Assembly (NCBI GenBank): GCA_037783415.1
Contig: JAZGTN010000002.1
Span: 6,572,001 to 6,636,000, forward strand
DNA length: 64,000 nt
Source of the DNA: Leptasterias polaris
Taxonomy: Eukaryota > Echinodermata > Asteroidea > Forcipulatida > Asteriidae
Reading direction: 5' to 3'
Shown: positions 48,872-61,700 of the stretch, piece by piece
How the letters are laid out: each line of letters begins with the position of its first letter
How positions within the stretch are numbered: position 1 is the stretch's first letter
Notes under the pieces: model-generated
What the model was told of the DNA's origin: nothing
The model's database searches: none
Seen by the model: the letters and a program-made list of their open reading frames with translations, nothing else
Made by a program: the position numbers and the translations under genes

Positions 48872-51269
48872 AAGGGAACTCGTTTGAAAATTATGTGTCA
48901 TCAAGCTATACTATTCACTAATTGATTCTGTGAATTTCAAGAAGATTCATTCACTTTGAGATACTTTCAGGGATGTAATAGTGGTGGCCTGTTCTCGCAG
49001 GCAGCTTGCGTGGTGACTGTATAGGTAGTATTGTGTACAATGAGCCCCAAACGTTTGAGACGACTTTGACTTTGAATAAATCGGTCATAAAATAGGGAAC
49101 TCGTTTGAAAATTATGTGTCATCAAGCTATACTATTCACTAATTGATTCTGAGAATTTCAAGAAGATTCATTCACTTTGAGATACTTTCAGGGATGTAAT
49201 AGTGGGGGCCTGTTCTCGCAGGCAGCTTGAGTGGTGACTGTATAGGTAGTATTGTGTCTAATGAGCCACAAACGTTTGAGACGACTTTGACTTTGAATAA
49301 ATCGGTCATAAAAAAGGGAACTCGTTTGAAAATTATGTGTCATCAAGCTATACTATTCACTAATTGATTCTGTGAATTTCAAGAAGATTCATTCACTTTG
49401 AGATACTTTCAGGGATGTAATAGTGGGGGCCTGTTCTCGCAGGCAGCTTGCGTGGTGACTGTATAGGTAGTATTGTGTACAATGAGCCCCAAACGTTTGA
49501 GACGACTTTGACTTTGAATAAATCGGTCATAAAATAGGGAACTCGTTTGAAAATTATGTGTCATCAAGTTATACTATTCACTAATTGATTCGGAGAATTT
49601 CAAGAAGATTCATTCAATCTGAGATACTTTCAGGGATGTAATAGTGGGGCATTTTCTCGCAGGCAGCCAGCGTGGTGACTGTATAGGTAGTATTGTGTAC
49701 AATGAGCCCCAAACGTTTGAGACGATTTTGACTTTGAATAAATCGGTCATAAAATAGGGAACTCGTTTGAAAATTATGTGTCATCAAGCTATACTATTCA
49801 CTAATTGATTCTGAGAATTTCAAGAAGATTCATTCACTTTGAGATACTTTCAGGGATGTAATAGTGGGGTCCTGTTCTCGCAGGCAGCTTGCGTGGTGAC
49901 TGTATAGGTAGTATTGTGTCTAATGAGCCACAAACGTTTGAGACGACTTTGACTTTGAATAAATCGGTCATAAAATAGGGAACTCGTTTGAAAATTATGT
50001 GTCATCAAGCTATACTATTCACTAATTGATTCGGAGAATTTCAAGAAGATTCATTCACTTTGAGATACTTTCAGGGATGTAATAGTGGGGGCCTGTTCTC
50101 GCAGGCAGCTTGAGTGGTGACTGTATAGGTAGTATTGTGTCTAATGAGCCACAAACGTTTGAGACGACTTTGACTTTGAATAAATCGGTCATAAAATAGG
50201 GAACTCGTTTGAAAATTATGTGTCATCAAGCTATACTATTCACTAATTGATTCGGAGAATTTCAAGAAGATTCATTCACTCTGAGATACTTTCAGGGATG
50301 TAATAGTGGGGCATTTTCTCGCAGGCAGCCAGCGTGGTGACTGTATAGGTAGTATTGTGTACAATGAGCCCCAAACGTTTGAGACGACTTTGACTTTGAA
50401 TAAATCGGTCATAAAAAAGGGAACTCGTTTGAAAATTATGTGTCATCAAGCTATACTATTCACTAATTGATTCTGTGAATTTCAAGAAGATTCATTCACT
50501 TTGAGATACTTTCAGGGATGTAATAGTGGTGGCCTGTTCTCGCAGGCAGCTTGCGTGGTGACTGTATAGGTAGTATTGTGTACAATGAGCCCCAAACGTT
50601 TGAGACGACTTTGACTTTGAATAAATCGGTCATAAAATAGGGAACTCGTTTGAAAATTATGTGTCATCAAGCTATACTATTCACTAATTGATTCTGAGAA
50701 TTTCAAGAAGATTCATTCACTTTGAGATACTTTCAGGGATGTAATAGTGGGGGCCTGTTCTCGCAGGCAGCTTGAGTGGTGACTGTATAGGTAGTATTGT
50801 GTCTAATGAGCCACAAACGTTTGAGACGACTTTGACTTTGAATAAATCGGTCATAAAAAAGGGAACTCGTTTGAAAATTATGTGTCATCAAGCTATACTA
50901 TTCACTAATTGATTCTGTGAATTTCAAGAAGATTCATTCACTTTGAGATACTTTCAGGGATGTAATAGTGGGGGCCTGTTCTCGCAGGCAGCTTGCGTGG
51001 TGACTGTATAGGTAGTATTGTGTACAATGAGCCCCAAACGTTTGAGACGACTTTGACTTTGAATAAATCGGTCATAAAATAGGGAACTCGTTTGAAAATT
51101 ATGTGTCATCAAGTTATACTATTCACTAATTGATTCGGAGAATTTCAAGAAGATTCATTCAATCTGAGATACTTTCAGGGATGTAATAGTGGGGCATTTT
51201 CTCGCAGGCAGCCAGCGTGGTGACTGTATAGGTAGTATTGTGTACAATGAGCCCCAAACGTTTGAGACG
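48180..51269 (+). repeat. Tandem duplication of 1545 bp (seven monomers) in the satellite
   Basis: Markers GGGTCCTG (48322/49867), GTGGTGGCCT (48981/50526) and CATTCAATCT (49611/51156) all keep a 1545-bp offset. The junction is near 49725, where a GATTTTGAC variant base reappears after GAGCCCC. It overlaps the right end of the 3311-bp duplication, so it arose after or together with it. Confidence 0.85.
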
Positions 51270-54200
51270 ACTTTGACTTTGAATAAATCGGTCATAAAAT
51301 AGGGAACTCGTTTGAAAATTATGTGTCATCAAGCTATACTATTCACTAATTGATTCGGAGAATTTCAAGAAGATTCATTCACTCTGAGATACTTTCAGGG
51401 ATGTAATAGTGGGGCATTTTCTCGCAGGCAGCCAGCGTGGTGACTGTATAGGTAGTATTGTGTACAATGAGCCCCAAACGTTTGAGACGACTTTGACTTT
51501 GAATAAATCGGTCATAAAAAAGGGAACTCGTTTGAAAATTATGTGTCATCAAGCTATACTATTCACTAATTGATTCTGTGAATTTCAAGAAGATTCATTC
51601 ACTTTGAGATACTTTCAGGGATGTAATAGTGGGGGCCTGTTCTCGCAGGCAGCTTGCGTGGTGACTGTATAGGTAGTATTGTGTACAATGAGCCCCAAAC
51701 GTTTGAGACGACTTTGACTTTGAATAAATCGGTCATAAAATAGGGAACTCGTTTGAAAATTATGTGTCATCAAGCTATACTATTCACTAATTGATTCGGA
51801 GAATTTCAAGAAGATTCATTCACTTTGAGATACTTTCAGGGATGTAATAGTGGGGGCCTGTTCTCGCAGGCAGCTTGAGTGGTGACTGTATAGGTAGTAT
51901 TGTGTCTAATGAGCCACAAACGTTTGAGACGACTTTGACTTTGAATAAATCGGTCATAAAATAGGGAACTCGTTTGAAAATTATGTGTCATCAAGCTATA
52001 CTATTCACTAACTGGTTCTGAGATTTTCAAGAAGATTCATTCACTTTGAGATACTTTCAGGGATGTAATAGTGGGGGCCTGTTCTCGCAGGCAGCTTGCG
52101 TGGTGACTGTATAGGTAGTATTGTGTACAATGAGCCCCAAACGTTTGAGACGACTTTGACTTTGAATAAATCGGTCATAAAATAGGGAACTCGTTTGAAA
52201 ATTATGTGTCATCAAGCTATACTATTCACTAATTGATTCGGAGAATTTCAAGAAGATTCATTCACTCTGAGATACATTCAGGGATGTAATAGTGGGGCAT
52301 TTTCTCGCAGGCAGCCAGCGTGGTGACTGTATAGGTAGTATTGTGTACAATGAGCCCCAAACGTTTGAGACGACTTTGACTTTGAATAAATCGGTCATAA
52401 AATAGGGAACTCGTTTGAAAATTATGTGTCATCAAGCTATACTATTCACTAACTGATTCAGAGAATGTCAAGAAGATTCATTCACTTTGAGATACTTTCA
52501 AGGATGTAATAGTGGGGGCCTGTTCTCGCAGGCAGCTTGCGTGGTGACTGTATAGGTAGTATTGTGTACAATGAGCCCCAAACGTTTGAGACGACTTTGA
52601 CTTTGAATAAATCGGTCATAAAATAGGGAACTCGTTTGAAAATTATGTGTCATCAAGCTATACTATTCACTAATTGATTCGGAGAATTTCAAGAAGATTC
52701 ATTCACTCTGAGATACATTCAGGGATGTAATAGTGGGGCATTTTCTCGCAGGCAGCCAGCGTGGTGACTGTATAGGTAGTATTGTGTACAATGAGCCCCA
52801 AACGTTTGAGACGACTTTGACTTTGAATAAATCGGTCATAAAATAGGGAACTCGTTTGAAAATTATGTGTCATCAAGCTATACTATTCACTAACTGATTC
52901 AGAGAATGTCAAGAAGATTCATTCACTTTGAGATACTTTCAAGGATGTAATAGTGGGGGCCTGTTCTCGCAGGCAGCTTGCGTGGTGACTATTTAGGTAG
53001 TATTGTGTACAATAAGCCCCAAACGTTTGAGACGACTTTGACTTTGAATAAATCGGTCATAAAATAGGGAAATCGTTTAAAAATTATGTGCCATCAAGCT
53101 ATACTATTCACTAATTGATTCTGAGAATTTCAAGAAGATTCATTCACTTTGAGATACTTTCAGGGATGTAATAGTGGGGGCCTGTTCTCGCAGGCAGCTT
53201 GAGTGGTGACTGTATAGGTAGTATTGTGTCTAATGAGCCACAAACGTTTGAGACGACTTTGACTTTGAATAAATCGGTCATAAAATAGGGAACTCGTTTG
53301 AAAATTATGTGTCATCAAGCTATACTATTCACTAATTGATTCGGAGAATTTCAAGAAGATTCATTCACTTTGAGATACTTTCAGGGATGTAATAGTGGGG
53401 GCCTGTTCTCGCAGGCAGCTTGAGTGGTGACTGTATAGGTAGTATTGTGTCTAATGAGCCACAAACGTTTGAGACGACTTTGACTTTGAATAAATCGGTC
53501 ATAAAATAGGGAACTCGTTTGAAAATTATGTGTCATCAAGCTATACTATTCACTAACTGGTTCTGAGATTTTCAAGAAGATTCATTCACTTTGAGATACT
53601 TTCAGGGATGTAATAGTGGGGGCCTGTTCTCGCAGGCAGCTTGCGTGGTGACTGTATAGGTAGTATTGTGTACAATGAGCCCCAAACGTTTGAGACGACT
53701 TTGACTTTGAATAAATCGGTCATAAAATAGGGAACTCGTTTGAAAATTATGTGTCATCAAGCTATACTATTCACTAATTGATTCTGAGAATTTCAAGAAG
53801 ATTCATTCACTTTGAGATACTTTCAGGGATGTAATAGTGGGGGCCTGTTCTCGCAGGCAGCTTGAGTGGTGACTGTATAGGTAGTATTGTGTCTAATGAG
53901 CCACAAACGTTTGAGACGACTTTGACTTTGAATAAATCGGTCATAAAATAGGGAACTCGTTTGAAAATTATGTGTCATCAAGCTATACTATTCACTAATT
54001 GATTCTGAGAATTTCAAGAAGATTCATTCACTTTGAGATACTTTCAGGGATGTAATAGTGGGGGCCTGTTCTCGCAGGCAGCTTGAGTGGTGACTGTATA
54101 GGTAGTATTGTGTCTAATGAGCCACAAACGTTTGAGACGACTTTGACTTTGAATAAATCGGTCATAAAATAGGGAACTCGTTTGAAAATTATGTGTCATC

Positions 54201-57200
54201 AAGCTATACTATTCACTAACTGGTTCTGAGATTTTCAAGAAGATTCATTCACTTTGAGATACTTTCAGGGATGTAATAGTGGGGGCCTGTTCTCGCAGGC
54301 AGCTTGCGTGGTGACTGTATAGGTAGTATTGTGTACAATGAGCCCCAAACGTTTGAGACGACTTTGACTTTGAATAAATCGGTCATAAAATAGGGAACTC
54401 GTTTGAAAATTATGTGTCATCAAGCTATACTATTCACTAATTGATTCGGAGAATTTCAAGAAGATTCATTCACTCTGAGATACTTTCAGGGATGTAATAG
54501 TGGGGCATTTTCTCGCAGGCAGCCAGCGTGGTGACTGTATAGGTAGTATTGTGTACAATGAGCCCCAAACGTTTGAGACGACTTTGACTTTGAATAAATC
54601 GGTCATAAAAAAGGGAACTCGTTTGAAAATTATGTGTCATCAAGCTATACTATTCACTAATTGATTCTGTGAATTTCAAGAAGATTCATTCACTTTGAGA
54701 TACTTTCAGGGATGTAATAGTGGGGGCCTGTTCTCGCAGGCAGCTTGCGTGGTGACTGTATAGGTAGTATTGTGTACAATGAGCCCCAAACGTTTGAGAC
54801 GACTTTGACTTTGAATAAATCGGTCATAAAATAGGGAACTCGTTTGAAAATTATGTGTCATCAAGCTATACTATTCACTAATTGATTCGGAGAATTTCAA
54901 GAAGATTCATTCACTTTGAGATACTTTCAGGGATGTAATAGTGGGGGCCTGTTCTCGCAGGCAGCTTGAGTGGTGACTGTATAGGTAGTATTGTGTCTAA
55001 TGAGCCACAAACGTTTGAGACGACTTTGACTTTGAATAAATCGGTCATAAAATAGGGAACTCGTTTGAAAATTATGTGTCATCAAGCTATACTATTCACT
55101 AACTGGTTCTGAGATTTTCAAGAAGATTCATTCACTTTGAGATACTTTCAGGGATGTAATAGTGGGGGCCTGTTCTCGCAGGCAGCTTGCGTGGTGACTG
55201 TATAGGTAGTATTGTGTACAATGAGCCCCAAACGTTTGAGACGACTTTGACTTTGAATAAATCGGTCATAAAATAGGGAACTCGTTTGAAAATTATGTGT
55301 CATCAAGCTATACTATTCACTAATTGATTCGGAGAATTTCAAGAAGATTCATTCACTCTGAGATACTTTCAGGGATGTAATAGTGGGACATTTTCTCGCA
55401 GGCAGCCAGCGTGGTGACTGTATAGGTAGTATTGTGTACAATGAGCCCCAAACGTTTGAGACGACTTTGACTTTGAATAAATCGGTCATAAAATAGGGAA
55501 CTCGTTTGAAAATTATGTGTCATCAAGCTATACTATTCACTAACTGATTCAGAGAATGTCAAGAAGATTCATTCACTTTGAGATACTTTCAAGGATGTAA
55601 TAGTGGGGGCCTGTTCTCGCAGGCAGCTTGCGTGGTGACTATTTAGGTAGTATTGTGTACAATGAGCCCCAAACGTTTGAGACGACTTTGACTTTGAATA
55701 AATCGGTCATAAAATAGGGAAATCGTTTGAAAATTATGTGCCATCAAGCTATACTATTCACTAATTGATTCTGAGAATTTCAAGAAGATTCATTCACTTT
55801 GAGATACTTTCAGGGATGTAATAGTGGGGGCCTGTTCTCGCAGGCAGCTTGAGTGGTGACTGTATAGGTAGTATTGTGTCTAATGAGCCACAAACGTTTG
55901 AGACGACTTTGACTTTGAATAAATCGGTCATAAAATAGGGAACTCGTTTGAAAATTATGTGTCATCAAGCTATACTATTCACTAATTGATTCGGAGAATT
56001 TCAAGAAGATTCATTCACTTTGAGATACTTTCAGGGATGTAATAGTGGGGGCCTGTTCTCGCAGGCAGCTTGAGTGGTGACTGTATAGGTAGTATTGTGT
56101 CTAATGAGCCACAAACGTTTGAGACGACTTTGACTTTGAATAAATCGGTCATAAAATAGGGAACTCGTTTGAAAATTATGTGTCATCAAGCTATACTATT
56201 CACTAACTGGTTCTGAGATTTTCAAGAAGATTCATTCACTTTGAGATACTTTCAGGGATGTAATAGTGGGGGCCTGTTCTCGCAGGCAGCTTGCGTGGTG
56301 ACTGTATAGGTAGTATTGTGTACAATGAGCCCCAAACGTTTGAGACGACTTTGACTTTGAATAAATCGGTCATAAAATAGGGAACTCGTTTGAAAATTAT
56401 GTGTCATCAAGCTATACTATTCACTAATTGATTCTCAGAATTTCAAGAAGATTCATTCACTTTGAGATACTTTCAGGGATGTAATAGTGGGGGCCTGTTC
56501 TCGCAGGCAGCTTGAGTGGTGACTGTATAGGTAGTATTGTGTCTAATGAGCCACAAACGTTTGAGACGACTTTGACTTTGAATAAATCGGTCATAAAATA
56601 GGGAACTCGTTTGAAAATTATGTGTCATCAAGCTATACTATTCACTAATTGATTCTGAGAATTTCAAGAAGATTCATTCACTTTGAGATACTTTCAGGGA
56701 TGTAATAGTGGGGGCCTGTTCTCGCAGGCAGCTTGAGTGGTGACTGTATAGGTAGTATTGTGTCTAATGAGCCACAAACGTTTGAGACGACTTTGACTTT
56801 GAATAAATCGGTCATAAAATAGGGAACTCGTTTGAAAATTATGTGTCATCAAGCTATACTATTCACTAACTGGTTCTGAGATTTTCAAGAAGATTCATTC
56901 ACTTTGAGATACTTTCAGGGATGTAATAGTGGGGGCCTGTTCTCGCAGGCAGCTTGCGTGGTGACTGTATAGGTAGTATTGTGTACAATGAGCCCCAAAC
57001 GTTTGAGACGACTTTGACTTTGAATAAATCGGTCATAAAATAGGGAACTCGTTTGAAAATTATGTGTCATCAAGCTATACTATTCACTAATTGATTCGGA
57101 GAATTTCAAGAAGATTCATTCACTCTGAGATACTTTCAGGGATGTAATAGTGGGGCATTTTCTCGCAGGCAGCCAGCGTGGTGACTGTATAGGTAGTATT

Positions 57201-60200
57201 GTGTACAATGAGCCCCAAACGTTTGAGACGACTTTGACTTTGAATAAATCGGTCATAAAATAGGGAACTCGTTTGAAAATTATGTGTCATCAAGCTATAC
57301 TATTCACTAATTGATTCGGAGAATTTCAAGAAGATTCATTCACTTTGAGATACTTTCAGGGATGTAATAGTGGGGGCCTGTTCTCGCAGGCAGCTTGAGT
57401 GGTGACTGTATAGGTAGTATTGTGTCTAATGAGCCACAAACGTTTGAGACGACTTTGACTTTGAATAAATCGGTCATAAAATAGGGAACTCGTTTGAAAA
57501 TTATGTGTCATCAAGCTATACTATTCACTAATTGATTCTGAGAATTTCAAGAAGATTCATTCACTTTGAGATACTTTCAGGGATGTAATAGTGGGGGCCT
57601 GTTCTCGCAGGCAGCTTGAGTGGTGACTGTATAGGTAGTATTGTGTCTAATGAGCCACAAACGTTTGAGACGACTTTGACTTTGAATAAATCGGTCATAA
57701 AAAAGGGAACTCGTTTGAAAATTATGTGTCATCAAGCTATACTATTCACTAATTGATTCTGTGAATTTCAAGAAGATTCATTCACTTTGAGATACTTTCA
57801 GGGATGTAATAGTGGGGGCCTGTTCTCGCAGGCAGCTTGCGTGGTGACTGTATAGGTAGTATTGTGTACAATGAGCCCCAAACGTTTGAGACGACTTTGA
57901 CTTTGAATAAATCGGTCATAAAATAGGGAACTCGTTTGAAAATTATGTGTCATCAAGCTATACTATTCACTAATTGATTCGGAGAATTTCAAGAAGATTC
58001 ATTCACTCTGAGATACTTTCAGGGATGTAATAGTGGGGCATTTTCTCGCAGGCAGCCAGCGTGGTGACTGTATAGGTAGTATTGTGTACAATGAGCCCCA
58101 AACGTTTGAGACGACTTTGACTTTGAATAAATCGGTCATAAAATAGGGAACTCGTTTGAAAATTATGTGTCATCAAGCTATACTATTCACTAATTGATTC
58201 GGAGAATTTCAAGAAGATTCATTCACTCTGAGATACTTTCAGGGATGTAATAGTGGGGCATTTTCTCGCAGGCAGCCAGCGTGGTGACTGTATAGGTAGT
58301 ATTGTGTACAATGAGCCCCAAACGTTTGAGACGACTTTGACTTTGAATAAATCGGTCATAAAATAGGGAACTCGTTTGAAAATTATGTGTCATCAAGCTA
58401 TACTATTCACTAATTGATTCTGTGAATTTCAAGAAGATTCATTCACTTTGAGATACTTTCAGGGATGTAATAGTGGGGGCCTGTTCTCGCAGGCAGCTTG
58501 CGTGGTGACTGTATAGGTAGTATTGTGTACAATGAGCCCCAAACGTTTGAGACGACTTTGACTTTGAATAAATCGGTCATAAAATAGGGAACTCGTTTGA
58601 AAATTATGTGTCATCAAGCTATACTATTCACTAATTGATTCGGAGAATTTCAAGAAGATTCATTCACTTTGAGATACTTTCAGGGATGTAATAGTGGGGG
58701 CCTGTTCTCGCAGGCAGCTTGAGTGGTGACTGTATAGGTAGTATTGTGTCTAATGAGCCACAAACGTTTGAGACGACTTTGACTTTGAATAAATCGGTCA
58801 TAAAATAGGGAACTCGTTTGAAAATTATGTGTCATCAAGCTATACTATTCACTAACTGGTTCTGAGATTTTCAAGAAGATTCATTCACTTTGAGATACTT
58901 TCAGGGATGTAATAGTGGGGGCCTGTTCTCGCAGGCAGCTTGCGTGGTGACTGTATAGGTAGTATTGTGTACAATGAGCCCCAAACGTTTGAGACGACTT
59001 TGACTTTGAATAAATCGGTCATAAAATAGGGAACTCGTTTGAAAATTATGTGTCATCAAGCTATACTATTCACTAATTGATTCGGAGAATTTCAAGAAGA
59101 TTCATTCACTCTGAGATACTTTCAGGGATGTAATAGTGGGGCATTTTCTCGCAGGCAGCCAGCGTGGTGACTGTATAGGTAGTATTGTGTACAATGAGCC
59201 CCAAACGTTTGAGACGACTTTGACTTTGAATAAATCGGTCATAAAATAGGGAACTCGTTTGAAAATTATGTGTCATCAAGCTATACTATTCACTAACTGA
59301 TTCAGAGAATGTCAAGAAGATTCATTCACTTTGAGATACTTTCAAGGATGTAATAGTGGGGGCCTGTTCTCGCAGGCAGCTTGCGTGGTGACTATATAGG
59401 TAGTATTGTGTACAATGAGCCCCAAACGTTTGAGACGACTTTGACTTTGAATAAATCGGTCATAAAATAGGGAAATCGTTTGAAAATTATGTGCCATCAA
59501 GCTATACTATTCACTAATTGATTCTGAGAATTTCAAGAAGATTCATTCACTTTGAGATACTTTCAGGGATGTAATAGTGGGGGCCTGTTCTCGCAGGCAG
59601 CTTGAGTGGTGACTGTATAGGTAGTATTGTGTCTAATGAGCCACAAACGTTTGAGACGACTTTGACTTTGAATAAATCGGTCATAAAATAGGGAACTCGT
59701 TTGAAAATTATGTGTCATCAAGCTATACTATTCACTAATTGATTCGGAGAATTTCAAGAAGATTCATTCACTTTGAGATACTTTCAGGGATGTAATAGTG
59801 GGGGCCTGTTCTCGCAGGCAGCTTGAGTGGTGACTGTATAGGTAGTATTGTGTCTAATGAGCCACAAACGTTTGAGACGACTTTGACTTTGAATAAATCG
59901 GTCATAAAATAGGGAACTCGTTTGAAAATTATGTGTCATCAAGCTATACTATTCACTAACTGGTTCTGAGATTTTCAAGAAGATTCATTCACTTTGAGAT
60001 ACTTTCAGGGATGTAATAGTGGGGGCCTGTTCTCGCAGGCAGCTTGCGTGGTGACTGTATAGGTAGTATTGTGTACAATGAGCCCCAAACGTTTGAGACG
60101 ACTTTGACTTTGAATAAATCGGTCATAAAATAGGGAACTCGTTTGAAAATTATGTGTCATCAAGCTATACTATTCACTAATTGATTCTGAGAATTTCAAG

Positions 60201-61434
60201 AAGATTCATTCACTTTGAGATACTTTCAGGGATGTAATAGTGGGGGCCTGTTCTCGCAGGCAGCTTGAGTGGTGACTGTATAGGTAGTATTGTGTCTAAT
60301 GAGCCACAAACGTTTGAGACGACTTTGACTTTGAATAAATCGGTCATAAAATAGGGAACTCGTTTGAAAATTATGTGTCATCAAGCTATACTATTCACTA
60401 ATTGATTCTGAGAATTTCAAGAAGATTCATTCACTTTGAGATACTTTCAGGGATGTAATAGTGGGGGCCTGTTCTCGCAGGCAGCTTGAGTGGTGACTGT
60501 ATAGGTAGTATTGTGTCTAATGAGCCACAAACGTTTGAGACGACTTTGACTTTGAATAAATCGGTCATAAAATAGGGAACTCGTTTGAAAATTATGTGTC
60601 ATCAAGCTATACTATTCACTAATTGATTCGGAGAATTTCAAGAAGATTCATTCACTTTGAGATACTTTCAGGGATGTAATAGTGGGGGCCTGTTCTCGCA
60701 GGCAGCTTGAGTGGTGACTGTATAGGTAGTATTGTGTCTAATGAGCCACAAACGTTTGAGACGACTTTGACTTTGAATAAATCGGTCATAAAATAGGGAA
60801 CTCGTTTGAAAATTATGTGTCATCAAGCTATACTATTCACTAACTGGTTCTGAGATTTTCAAGAAGATTCATTCACTTTGAGATACTTTCAGGGATGTAA
60901 TAGTGGGGGCCTGTTCTCGCAGGCAGCTTGCGTGGTGACTGTATAGGTAGTATTGTGTACAATGAGCCCCAAACGTTTGAGACGACTTTGACTTTGAATA
61001 AATCGGTCATAAAATAGGGAACTCGTTTGAAAATTATGTGTCATCAAGCTATACTATTCACTAATTGATTCGGAGAATTTCAAGAAGATTCATTCACTCT
61101 GAGATACTTTCAGGGATGTAATAGTGGGGCATTTTCTCGCAGGCAGCCAGCGTGGTGACTGTATAGGTAGTATTGTGTACAATGAGCCCCAAACGTTTGA
61201 GACGACTTTGACTTTGAATAAATCGGTCATAAAATAGGGAACTCGTTTGAAAATTATGTGTCATCAAGCTATACTATTCACTAACTGATTCAGAGAATGT
61301 CAAGAAGATTCATTCACTTTGAGATACTTTCAAGGATGTAATAGTGGGGGCCTGTTCTCGCAGGCAGCTTGCGTGGTGACTATATAGGTAGTATTGTGTA
61401 CAATGAGCCCCAAACGTTTGAGACGACTTTGACT

Positions 61435-61700
61435 ATAGGGCGGTCAGGTTGGTGTAGTGGTATCTTGCCTCGCCTTCCACCTATGGGACCCCGGTTCGAA
61501 TCCCACCTGGGGCACTATGTGGATTGGGTTTTCAGTCCCTGCCTGATCGCGTGGGTTTTCCCTGGAATAATTCTCTGGGGTTTTCCTCCCACATCTAAAA
61601 CTGAAACTTCCTTCATTGTCTTCTCTTCACTCTATACCATCCTGTTATTGGCGACTTGATCGCTGTTGGATTTGGTTAATAAATAAATAAATAAAATAAA
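61435..61700 (+). mobile_element. tRNA-derived SINE inserted in the satellite
   Basis: The head is tRNA-like: box A TGGTGTAGTGG and box B GGTTCGAATCC, about 50 bp apart, so RNA polymerase III could transcribe it. The body contains TGTGGATTGGGTTTTCAGTC, a GGGGTTTTCCTCCCACATC segment of a kind widespread in animal SINEs, and CATCCTGTTATTGGCGAC. The tail is (AATAAAT)n. It interrupts one monomer between GACT (61431-61434) and AATAAATCGG (from 61702), with about three monomer bases lost and no target duplication visible. It is not a functional tRNA gene. Confidence 0.87.

Noticed and set aside
61437..61510. Functional tRNA gene
   Set aside because: Box A and B are present, but the sequence continues into a SINE body with AATAAAT tail and cannot be closed into a cloverleaf.
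61369..61659. 96-codon open frame
   Set aside because: It runs from satellite into the SINE; no conserved protein.
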